From NCBI RefSeq assembly GCF_002443255.2, contig NW_019211456.1:43174986-43238985 (forward strand): a DNA stretch of 64,000 nt. Reading direction: 5' to 3'. Below are positions 63,101 to 64,000 of this stretch, piece after piece. The notes beneath the pieces were generated by a model. The model was not told the origin of the DNA and did not search any database. It saw nothing but the letters and a program-made list of their open reading frames with translations. The stretch comes from Varroa destructor. Lineage: Eukaryota; Arthropoda; Arachnida; Mesostigmata; Varroidae. Both the position numbers and the translations under genes were made by a program. Each line of letters starts with the position of its first letter. Position 1 is the stretch's first letter.

Positions 63101-63135
63101 GTTGGTCTGCGAGTCGATGTACCTGACCGCTGCAT
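5212..63135 (-). CDS. LUBEL: LUBEL/HOIP-type RBR linear-ubiquitin E3 ligase, whole coding span (29-exon model)
   Basis: This entry is the genomic span of the joined coding exons listed below. Seen in sequence: 29 exons with GT-AG borders and matching phases give one open frame of 2,833 codons plus TGA. Domain order is B-box (residues ~33-70), NZF (769-788), tandem UBA-like region (~1305-1415), UBA (~2424-2475), RING1 (2478-2526), IBR (2578-2620), RING2 (2650-2704) and LDD to the C terminus. Known for the family: HOIP in mammals and LUBEL in Drosophila build Met1-linked ubiquitin chains that act in immune (NF-kB/Relish) and stress signalling. In RBR ligases RING1 binds the E2~ubiquitin and a RING2 cysteine takes the ubiquitin as a thioester; here that residue is Cys2664. 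The B-box N terminus and the near-2,900-residue length fit LUBEL better than vertebrate HOIP, and I see no PUB domain. Exon borders were placed by eye; the stretch between exons 19 and 21 is least certain. Confidence 0.9.
6850..6890 (+). repeat. (CTG)~13 microsatellite in LUBEL intron 28
   Basis: About 13 perfect CTG units on the plus strand, so CAG in the ligase pre-mRNA. Intronic. Confidence 0.9.
7689..7717 (+). repeat. Tandem copy of a 13-bp unit
   Basis: GCTGCAACAACAA occurs twice in tandem, preceded and followed by partial copies. Small local duplication in intron 28. Confidence 0.7.
12246..12284 (+). repeat. (TA)n(CA)n microsatellite
   Basis: About 16 TA units followed by four CA units, 40 bases downstream of exon 28 in transcript direction, so within intron 28 close to its donor. 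Confidence 0.9.
12324..12475 (-). CDS. LUBEL: LUBEL exon 28: LDD zinc-finger part
   Basis: Acceptor GCTAACGCAG|GACGCA, donor TTGCAG|GTTCGT, phase 0 in and phase 2 out (residues 2727-2776). Contains [20 protein letters not shown] and then MAGVC, matching the Cys-x-V...K-E...C-G...A-G-x-C pattern of the LDD zinc finger in HOIP. The intron after it is 6.9 kb. Confidence 0.93.
12476..13943 (-). other. Intron 27 of LUBEL
   Basis: No gene or notable repeat seen. A 60-codon open frame at 13139-13321 (minus) has no LDD similarity and no suitable splice sites. Confidence 0.75.
13944..14057 (-). CDS. LUBEL: LUBEL exon 27: end of RING2 and start of LDD
   Basis: Acceptor TTTCTTTTAG|AAATGT, donor CTGAAG|GTACAG, phase 0 both ends (38 codons, residues 2689-2726). 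[12 protein letters not shown] gives the last RING2 cysteines (2690, 2696). [15 protein letters not shown], a hallmark of the HOIP/LUBEL RING2-LDD junction, follows. The LDD positions the acceptor ubiquitin so that its Met1 amine attacks the thioester. Missed by simple ORF calling because of its length. Confidence 0.95.
14058..15189 (-). other. Intron 26 of LUBEL, inside RING2
   Basis: Splits RING2 between Asp2688 and Lys2689. Nothing else recognised. Its donor (GTGCGT) is unusual, and its acceptor has a good pyrimidine tract. Confidence 0.8.
15190..15423 (-). CDS. LUBEL: LUBEL exon 26: end of IBR, RING2 with catalytic cysteine
   Basis: Acceptor AATATTTCAG|TGGCGG, donor GGAGAT|GTGCGT, phase 0 both ends (78 codons, residues 2611-2688). 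His2615 and Cys2620 finish the IBR. RING2 begins [20 protein letters not shown]: Cys2650 and Cys2653 bind zinc and Cys2664 (the GGC motif) matches the HOIP catalytic Cys that accepts ubiquitin. KCLQC and FCSGC (Cys2669, 2672, 2677, 2680) follow. The donor is not GTAAGT-like, but reading through it loses the next zinc ligands, and the exon 27 join restores them. Confidence 0.95.
15424..18800 (-). other. Intron 25 of LUBEL
   Basis: Contains overlapping open frames on both strands at 15944-16505 (138 and 149 codons), longer than most chance frames here but without a recognised domain. Otherwise featureless AT-rich sequence. Confidence 0.7.
18801..18890 (-). CDS. LUBEL: LUBEL exon 25: IBR core
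   Basis: Acceptor TTGGCTGACAG|TGCTCG, donor AAAACG|GTTAGT, phase 0 both ends (30 codons, residues 2581-2610). Encodes CSSGFI, then [14 protein letters not shown], giving IBR ligands Cys2581, 2596, 2599, 2604 and 2607. Too short and Met-less at its start to stand out as an ORF; found by looking for the missing IBR half between exons 24 and 26. Confidence 0.95.
18891..19282 (-). other. Intron 24 of LUBEL (392 nt)
   Basis: Short intron in the IBR, between CPQ and CSSG. Nothing else seen in it. Confidence 0.85.
19283..19381 (-). CDS. LUBEL: LUBEL exon 24: RING1-IBR helix and first IBR cysteine
   Basis: Acceptor TGCTTTGCAG|CTGAAG, donor CCTCAG|GTTTGT, phase 0 both ends (33 codons, residues 2548-2580). 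Reads as a helix ([18 protein letters not shown]) followed by FCWCPQ. Cys2578 is the first IBR ligand, and Cys2576 is an extra cysteine next to it. The intron before this exon is only 107 nt, the shortest in the gene. Confidence 0.94.
19489..19662 (-). CDS. LUBEL: LUBEL exon 23: rest of RING1
   Basis: Acceptor GAAACGCAG|ATGGTG, donor GTTTTG|GTGAGT, phase 0 both ends (58 codons, residues 2490-2547). Supplies Cys2496, His2498, Cys2501, Cys2504, Cys2523 and Cys2526 ([20 protein letters not shown], later LRCPFC), which completes the eight zinc ligands of RING1. RING1 of RBR ligases binds the E2~ubiquitin. The segment after it leads to the helix before the IBR. Confidence 0.95.
19663..24867 (-). 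other. Intron 22 of LUBEL (5.2 kb), inside RING1
   Basis: Splits RING1 between its first Cys pair and the rest. Contains a long (CA)n(TA)n microsatellite at 22092-22166 and several poly-A/T runs. No gene recognised; a 140-codon plus-strand frame at 20897-21319 shows no family features. Confidence 0.75.
22092..22166 (+). repeat. (CA)n(TA)n compound microsatellite
   Basis: About nine CA units with one interruption, followed by about 28 AT units. Intronic. Confidence 0.9.
24868..24968 (-). CDS. LUBEL: LUBEL exon 22: end of UBA and start of RING1
   Basis: Acceptor CATTCTCTTTCAG|ATGCC, donor AGTCAG|GTTGGT, phase 1 in and phase 0 out. Residues 2456-2489. The last UBA helix (YQAVVFLQQ) runs straight into the first RING1 zinc pair, [13 protein letters not shown] (Cys2478, Cys2481). 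The short UBA-to-RING1 spacing is typical of HOIP/LUBEL. Confidence 0.93.
24969..26133 (-). other. Intron 21 of LUBEL
   Basis: Splits the UBA domain. Has a short (AT)n run at 25609-25626. Nothing else recognised. Confidence 0.8.
26134..26230 (-). CDS. LUBEL: LUBEL exon 21: UBA domain, first part
   Basis: Acceptor TGAAATCACAG|GAGAGG, donor AAGACG|GTAGGT, phase 0 in and phase 1 out. Residues 2424-2455 read [20 protein letters not shown] and then [10 protein letters not shown], the first helices of the UBA that sits just before RING1 in HOIP-type proteins. In mammals this UBA binds UBL domains of LUBAC partners. Whether such partners exist in this organism is unknown. Confidence 0.9.
26231..29611 (-). 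other. Intron 20 of LUBEL
   Basis: Holds the 29-nt candidate exon at 27463-27491, a 124-codon minus-strand open frame at 28477-28851 with hydrophobic stretches but no recognised family, and a short TA run at 29561-29576. Confidence 0.6.
27463..27491 (-). other. Candidate 29-nt microexon
   Basis: Very good acceptor (CCTGCCCCCTGTTCAG|GCGTG) and good donor (GATTTA|GTGAGT). In phase 1 it would read VNEPVSVDL and hand over to exon 21 in phase 0. It is compatible only with the second frame of exon 20. Strong splice signals but very short coding content, so it stays a candidate. Confidence 0.3.
29612..29724 (-). CDS. LUBEL: LUBEL exon 20: basic Pro-rich linker before the UBA (preferred frame)
   Basis: Acceptor CTTATGGCAG|TGGTGA, donor TACAAG|GTAGGT, phase 1 in and phase 0 out. 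Residues 2386-2423: a basic, Pro-containing linker ([20 protein letters not shown]). It fits exon 19 and exon 21 directly. A second frame is open over the same bases from an acceptor at 29738 (TTGTTCGAG|AGGACT), and that frame works only with two further candidate exons. I prefer the simpler path. Confidence 0.6.
29725..31059 (-). other. Intron 19 of LUBEL (preferred model)
   Basis: Contains the candidate alternative exon at 30201-30343. Otherwise AT-rich with nothing recognised. Confidence 0.6.
30201..30343 (-). other. Candidate alternative exon (would precede a frame-shifted exon 20)
   Basis: Acceptor GTTTTTCAAAG|AAATG, donor GAACAT|GTAAGC, phase 1 in and phase 0 out. Open frame ending [19 protein letters not shown]. 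It fits the phase of exon 19 and leads to exon 20 in its second frame (from 29738), which then needs the 29-nt candidate at 27463. The AAAG acceptor is poor. Either a cassette exon or chance. Confidence 0.3.
31060..31215 (-). CDS. LUBEL: LUBEL exon 19: conserved-looking linker of unknown fold
   Basis: Acceptor ACGATCGCAG|TGTATC, donor CGAAAG|GTAATT, phase 1 both ends. Residues 2334-2385. After RRPSIRRR it reads [20 protein letters not shown], then a basic Lys/Arg/Leu helix. Compared with exon 18 it has more hydrophobic residues and Gly turns, so it may be folded, but I do not recognise a domain. Confidence 0.8.
31216..31639 (-). other. Intron 18 of LUBEL (424 nt)
   Basis: AT-rich with a poly-T run. 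Nothing else seen. Confidence 0.8.
31640..34535 (-). CDS. LUBEL: LUBEL exon 18: second UBA-like motif, then 900-residue acidic disordered block
   Basis: The largest exon (2,896 nt, residues 1369-2333). Acceptor CCTTATTAG|TTCCAG, phase 0; an alternative CAG six bases later would drop two codons. Donor ATGTCG|GTACGT, phase 1. It opens with a UBA/CUE-like segment, [20 protein letters not shown], joining that of exon 17. A basic helix with many Arg/Lys ([20 protein letters not shown]) follows, and after it about 850 residues rich in Ser, Glu, Asp, Asn and Thr with almost no Cys or Trp. A helix near the end reads [17 protein letters not shown]. No transposon-like content; the block is probably an unstructured spacer or scaffold. 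Confidence 0.92.
34740..34931 (-). CDS. LUBEL: LUBEL exon 17: UBA-like helical region
   Basis: Acceptor CTACTTACAG|GTGTTT, donor GCAGTG|GTAATA, phase 0 both ends (64 codons, residues 1305-1368). Helical and Leu/Ala-rich, with the UBA-style pattern [20 protein letters not shown] (a Gly-Asn before the last helix). UBA domains bind ubiquitin or ubiquitin-like partners. It lies 7.1 kb from exon 16, after the longest intron in the gene. Confidence 0.85.
34932..42084 (-). other. Intron 16 of LUBEL (7.2 kb, longest)
   Basis: No gene recognised on either strand. Contains a degenerate GGTATA-type tandem repeat at 39161-39215. Several short GC-richer blocks (for example 40180-40800) have open frames but no domain or convincing splice sites. 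Confidence 0.7.
39161..39215 (+). repeat. Degenerate (GGTATA)n tandem repeat
   Basis: Variants of GGTATA/AGGTATAG repeat about eight times in 55 bases. Intronic. Confidence 0.7.
42085..42672 (-). CDS. LUBEL: LUBEL exon 16: acidic/charged region with C-terminal helix
   Basis: Acceptor AAAATTCAG|AGATCT, donor ATAAAG|GTAAAA, phase 0 both ends (196 codons, residues 1109-1304). Begins with a strongly acidic run ([13 protein letters not shown]), then Thr/Lys-rich sequence, and ends with a predicted helix [20 protein letters not shown]. No named domain. The donor is less canonical than a GTATGG 9 bases downstream, but only this one keeps phase 0 into exon 17. Confidence 0.85.
42934..43104 (-). CDS. 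LUBEL: LUBEL exon 15: acidic linker
   Basis: Acceptor CATTACAG|GAAGGG, donor CACGAA|GTAAGT, phase 0 both ends (57 codons, residues 1052-1108). Glu/Asp-rich in the middle, then a charged helix ([15 protein letters not shown]). The frame stays open for 180 nt past the donor, but the GTAAGT site and the next exon fit the splice. Confidence 0.85.
44753..44805 (+). repeat. (AT)~26 microsatellite
   Basis: Perfect AT dinucleotide run in intron 14. Confidence 0.92.
45069..45102 (+). repeat. (TA)~17 microsatellite
   Basis: TA run followed by TAGAGATA units, in intron 14 only 260 bases from the previous AT tract. Confidence 0.92.
46906..47102 (-). CDS. LUBEL: LUBEL exon 14: Ser-rich linker
   Basis: Acceptor TCCCATTAG|TGGGAC, donor TCCGAG|GTAAGT, phase 1 in and phase 0 out. 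Residues 986-1051. Contains [13 protein letters not shown], loosely like the SRFEDKI motif of exon 13, then a Ser-rich tail ([13 protein letters not shown]). Two short Arg-Phe-Glu motifs in neighbouring exons may be docking motifs, which is speculation. Confidence 0.85.
47103..48106 (-). other. Introns 13 and 12 of LUBEL, on either side of exon 13
   Basis: Intron 13 is 47103-47475 and intron 12 is 47656-48106; exon 13 (47476-47655) lies between them. No further features seen. Confidence 0.8.
47476..47655 (-). CDS. LUBEL: LUBEL exon 13: acidic then basic linker
   Basis: Acceptor TTTATCTAG|AATCAA, donor TACTG|GTATGC, phase 1 at both ends. Residues 926-985: an acidic Thr/Ser/Glu stretch ([13 protein letters not shown]) and a basic segment [18 protein letters not shown]. 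No named domain. Confidence 0.85.
48107..48236 (-). CDS. LUBEL: LUBEL exon 12: coiled-coil-like segment
   Basis: Acceptor GTTACTTACAG|GAATTG, donor ACAAG|GTACTT, phase 0 in and phase 1 out. Residues 883-925. Joined to exon 11 it makes a highly charged helix ([20 protein letters not shown]) that looks like a short coiled coil, followed by a Ser/Lys-rich end. A role in self-association is inference. Confidence 0.86.
48237..50008 (-). other. Intron 11 of LUBEL
   Basis: Includes a GC-richer block near 48660-48930 with overlapping plus-strand open frames of 92 and 68 codons. No domain recognised. Nothing else. Confidence 0.7.
50009..50175 (-). CDS. LUBEL: LUBEL exon 11: charged linker
   Basis: Acceptor TTACCCAG|ACAAGG, donor GAACAG|GTACTA, phase 1 in and phase 0 out. 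Residues 827-882: Pro/Glu/Ala-rich, then [12 protein letters not shown], the start of a charged helix that continues in exon 12. Confidence 0.85.
50176..50511 (-). other. Intron 10 of LUBEL (336 nt)
   Basis: AT-rich; nothing else seen. Confidence 0.85.
50512..51558 (-). CDS. LUBEL: LUBEL exon 10: Ser/Arg-rich region ending in NZF zinc finger
   Basis: The second longest exon (1,047 nt, residues 478-826). The frame is open well upstream, but the acceptor TCTGTACCAG|GTCCCC is the one that fits phase 1 from exon 9; donor CAAAG|GTAAAG, phase 1. Most of it is Ser/Arg/Pro-rich and probably disordered. Near the end lies an NZF (RanBP2-type) finger, [20 protein letters not shown], with Cys771, 774, 785 and 788. 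NZF fingers of HOIP/LUBEL proteins bind ubiquitin or ubiquitylated partners. Only one NZF is visible here. Confidence 0.9.
50627..50686 (-). other. LUBEL: NZF (RanBP2-type) zinc-finger coding segment within LUBEL exon 10
   Basis: Encodes W-x-C-x2-C-x10-C-x2-C, residues 769-788, the signature of the Npl4/RanBP2 zinc finger. An Asn sits four residues after the second Cys, as is common in this family. In HOIP proteins this finger contacts ubiquitin or partner proteins; which one applies here cannot be read from the sequence. Confidence 0.9.
51559..53340 (-). other. Intron 9 of LUBEL
   Basis: The first 64 bases next to exon 10 are open in the exon's frame, so a longer exon 10 is conceivable but would need a different phase. 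Contains an 11-base G run at 51806-51816. No other feature. Confidence 0.7.
53341..53492 (-). CDS. LUBEL: LUBEL exon 9: Arg/Ser/Asp-rich linker
   Basis: Acceptor TTGACAG|GTACTA, donor ACAAA|GTAAGT, phase 2 in and phase 1 out. Residues 427-477. It begins [11 protein letters not shown], passes an acidic Ser/Asp patch (ETSDSDIDF) and then an Arg/Ser-rich stretch. Polar and probably disordered. Confidence 0.83.
53493..53922 (-). other. Intron 8 of LUBEL (430 nt)
   Basis: No features seen. Confidence 0.85.
53923..54082 (-). CDS. LUBEL: LUBEL exon 8: Gly/Pro/Met-rich linker
   Basis: Acceptor CTTGTCTTAG|GGGCTG, donor AATTTG|GTTAGT, phase 1 in and phase 2 out. Residues 374-426 continue the Met/Pro/Gly-rich style of exon 6 ([19 protein letters not shown]) and end in an Asn-rich stretch. 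No folded domain recognised. Confidence 0.83.
54083..55050 (-). other. Intron 7 of LUBEL
   Basis: AT-rich with a poly-A run near 54650. A plus-strand frame (54746-55180) reaches into exon 7 and is its antisense shadow. Confidence 0.8.
55051..55248 (-). CDS. LUBEL: LUBEL exon 7: Ser/Gly/Met-rich linker
   Basis: Acceptor CGATAG|GTTCC (weak pyrimidine tract), donor CACCTA|GTGAGT, phase 1 both ends. Residues 308-373: a Ser/Glu/Asp-rich start, then [18 protein letters not shown] and a Trp/Met end. The acceptor was chosen because it alone fits the phase of exon 6; a CAG six bases further in would break frame. Confidence 0.8.
55249..56027 (-). other. Intron 6 of LUBEL
   Basis: A 105-codon plus-strand open frame (55627-55944) has no recognised domain. 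Nothing else. Confidence 0.75.
56028..56233 (-). CDS. LUBEL: LUBEL exon 6: Pro/Gly/Tyr/Met-rich low-complexity segment
   Basis: Acceptor GGCCTACAG|AGCATC, donor GCCG|GTAGG, phase 2 in and phase 1 out. Residues 239-307. After a polar start it runs through repeated PYG/PFG-like units such as [20 protein letters not shown], then a Met/Pro/Trp-rich end. Aromatic residues are regularly spaced, the kind of composition seen in disordered, self-associating regions; that function is inference. Confidence 0.85.
56496..56572 (-). CDS. LUBEL: LUBEL exon 5: short linker
   Basis: Acceptor CACACAG|GATTTG, donor CAAAC|GTGAGT, phase 0 in and phase 2 out. Residues 214-238, reading [16 protein letters not shown] and then an Asn/Met-rich end. 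No domain recognised. The frame continues directly into exon 6. Confidence 0.8.
56573..57369 (-). other. Intron 4 of LUBEL
   Basis: Nothing recognised. Confidence 0.8.
57370..57464 (-). CDS. LUBEL: LUBEL exon 4: short linker
   Basis: Acceptor with a strong pyrimidine run (GGTTCTTCTTCAG|GCAGC), donor AACAGG|GTTAGT. Phase 1 in, phase 0 out. Residues 182-213, polar with no recognised domain. It is the exon that reconciles the phase 1 end of exon 3 with the phase 0 start of exon 5, which is good evidence that it is real. Confidence 0.78.
57465..59097 (-). other. Intron 3 of LUBEL
   Basis: Open frames at 58046-58303 (plus) and 58675-58935 (minus) show no family features and do not fit the exon phases. 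Nothing else seen. Confidence 0.75.
59098..59229 (-). CDS. LUBEL: LUBEL exon 3: linker
   Basis: Acceptor TTCTAG|TTGCG, donor TTCC|GTAAGT, phase 1 in and out. Residues 138-181 start with charged, helix-like EEIEKRG and pass into a Pro/Ser-rich tail ([16 protein letters not shown]). No named domain seen. Placement rests on the phase match to exon 2, the strong donor and an open frame only when joined this way. Confidence 0.82.
59230..59564 (-). other. Intron 2 of LUBEL (335 nt)
   Basis: No features seen. Confidence 0.85.
59565..59788 (-). CDS. LUBEL: LUBEL exon 2: end of B-box and basic Ser/Pro linker
   Basis: Acceptor CTTGCAG|ACACCC and donor GGAAG|GTAGAC. Phase 2 in, phase 1 out. Joining to exon 1 completes the B-box with [11 protein letters not shown], which supplies His64 and His70 in the spacing expected for the last zinc ligands. 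The remainder (to residue 137) is a Ser/Gln/Pro-rich linker ending in a basic stretch. The exon lies 3.2 kb downstream of exon 1, so the zinc finger is split by a long intron. Confidence 0.88.
59789..62947 (-). other. Intron 1 of LUBEL (3.2 kb), inside the B-box
   Basis: AT-rich first intron with a purine-rich GA/A run at 61111-61154 and a short TA run at 61649-61663. First introns often carry control elements, but none can be pointed to here. Confidence 0.75.
62948..63135 (-). CDS. LUBEL: LUBEL exon 1: start codon, Pro-rich leader and first part of B-box
   Basis: Encodes residues 1-62. The ATG at 63135 follows an in-frame TAA at 63183-63181, and has G at -3, which supports this start. A 30-residue Pro/Gly/Ala-rich leader precedes a B-box zinc finger whose ligands include Cys33, 36, 45, 48, 54 and 57, with His62 just before the splice. 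The exon ends in phase 2 at CG|GTAAG. LUBEL proteins are known to carry a B-box near the N terminus. It is not excluded that the real start lies in an upstream exon joined at an AG two bases before the ATG. Confidence 0.85.
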
Positions 63136-64000
63136 AGCTTGAATGTGCGTCGAATTTTTTAATTTAGCACAGCTAGTCTCTTAGGCCGGAGCAAATAGAA
63201 TTAAGATGATATTCTATTGAAAAAAATTAGCTTTAAGACCCCTTTGGGGCATATCTAACAAATAGCCACTGCACTGGATATCTCGACGCTATGGAAACCC
63301 TTCCTCACGGCATAACCGAGCGCAACCAATATACTTATTACGACACAAGCTGCAATACAACAAAAGTTAGTGACGTTTTTCTCACATTCGGGTCATAATC
63401 ACGAGACTCGATTTGCTCTCAGAAACAACCACAATATTCTTGTGCGTCTGACGTCGACTCGTGGTTAAACGACAGCCCCCCCACCGTTCACCAAACACGC
63501 GCACAAAGCTAATCTTACGAAGGTAAAAGTGCAGTAAGACAATTATTGTAGGCCTAAGCAATAGGCGCTCAGCTACAGCAGCAGGCCGGAAGCAACCTAA
63601 TAGCAATTTCCGATTTGCAGTCCACGTCCAGCAAACCGGGCGTTGCCGCGGCTGTCTCGAGGTCGGTGTCGCCACGCTTCTTCCTCAGACTCGCACCGCT
63701 AAGCCGATCTTGAGTCCTCTTGCCTACTACCGGTAGTGCTGCAGCCGATAAGCGTGACTGCTATGCACACACGGGCAGAGTGCGAGCTAGCCTAACTTGA
63801 AAACATGGACCACAACTACAGAAACACGACAGCAGCTGTAGCAACAGCATTATCACGCTCACTTGTCTGCCTCTAAAGGGTGTCTGTGCAAATGAGGACC
63901 GGCCAGCCGGCCGGCCGGCCTGAAGCAGACGTAACCAGGCAGCTACCGTTACGCGCAGCGAGTATTAGGCTACTGTGTCACCACCATCATTCGCTGCAAT
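63136..64000 (-). promoter_or_regulatory. GC-rich 5' flank of LUBEL (UTR/promoter region)
   Basis: From about 63,380 to the window end the sequence is clearly richer in G+C and CpG than the gene body, as expected for a 5' UTR and promoter. It includes a GGCC tandem palindrome at 63901-63920. Possible UTR donors on the minus strand are TTC|GTAAGA near 63517 and AAT|GTGAGA near 63380. No TATA box or clear initiator could be fixed, so the transcription start is unknown. Confidence 0.45.

Overview
The window looks like nuclear DNA of an arthropod. It is AT-rich, carries many TA and CA microsatellites, and contains one gene split into many exons with GT-AG introns of 0.1 to 7 kb. I saw no recognisable transposons, tRNAs, rRNA or CRISPR. 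The large introns, low repeat load and arthropod-type protein would suit a parasitiform mite, but that placement is a guess from style and not from a database match.

Almost the whole window (63,135 down to 5,212, minus strand) is one gene: a HOIP/LUBEL-type RING-between-RING (RBR) E3 ligase, the family that makes Met1-linked (linear) ubiquitin chains. I rebuilt 29 coding exons by hand from splice sites and codon phase. They join into one frame of 8,502 nt (2,833 residues) from an ATG with an upstream in-frame stop to a TGA, close to the size of Drosophila LUBEL. All residue numbers below refer to this model.

The order along the protein is as follows. Exons 1-2 encode a B-box zinc finger. Exons 3-9 are linkers, with Gly/Pro/Tyr/Met-rich stretches in exons 6-8. 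Exon 10 is a long Ser-rich exon ending in an NZF (RanBP2-type) zinc finger. Exons 11-16 are charged and coiled-coil-like. Exon 17 and the start of exon 18 form a tandem UBA-like region. The rest of exon 18 is a 965-codon acidic, disordered block. Exons 19-20 are linkers. Exons 21-22 are a UBA before RING1. Exons 22-23 are RING1, 24-26 the IBR, and 26-27 RING2 with the catalytic Cys. Exons 27-29 are the linear-chain-determining domain (LDD). The B-box, NZF and UBA parts would bind ubiquitin or partners. RING1 would hold the E2, RING2 would carry the ubiquitin thioester, and the LDD would place the acceptor Met1.

The rest is intron and flank. At the left edge (2-158) there is a possible partial exon of an unidentified plus-strand gene that would converge on the ligase gene. 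A GC-richer stretch (about 590-1,350) may be a promoter or UTR. At the right edge (63,200-64,000) lies the GC-rich 5' flank of the ligase gene. The least certain part of the model is between exons 19 and 21, where two phase-compatible exon paths exist.
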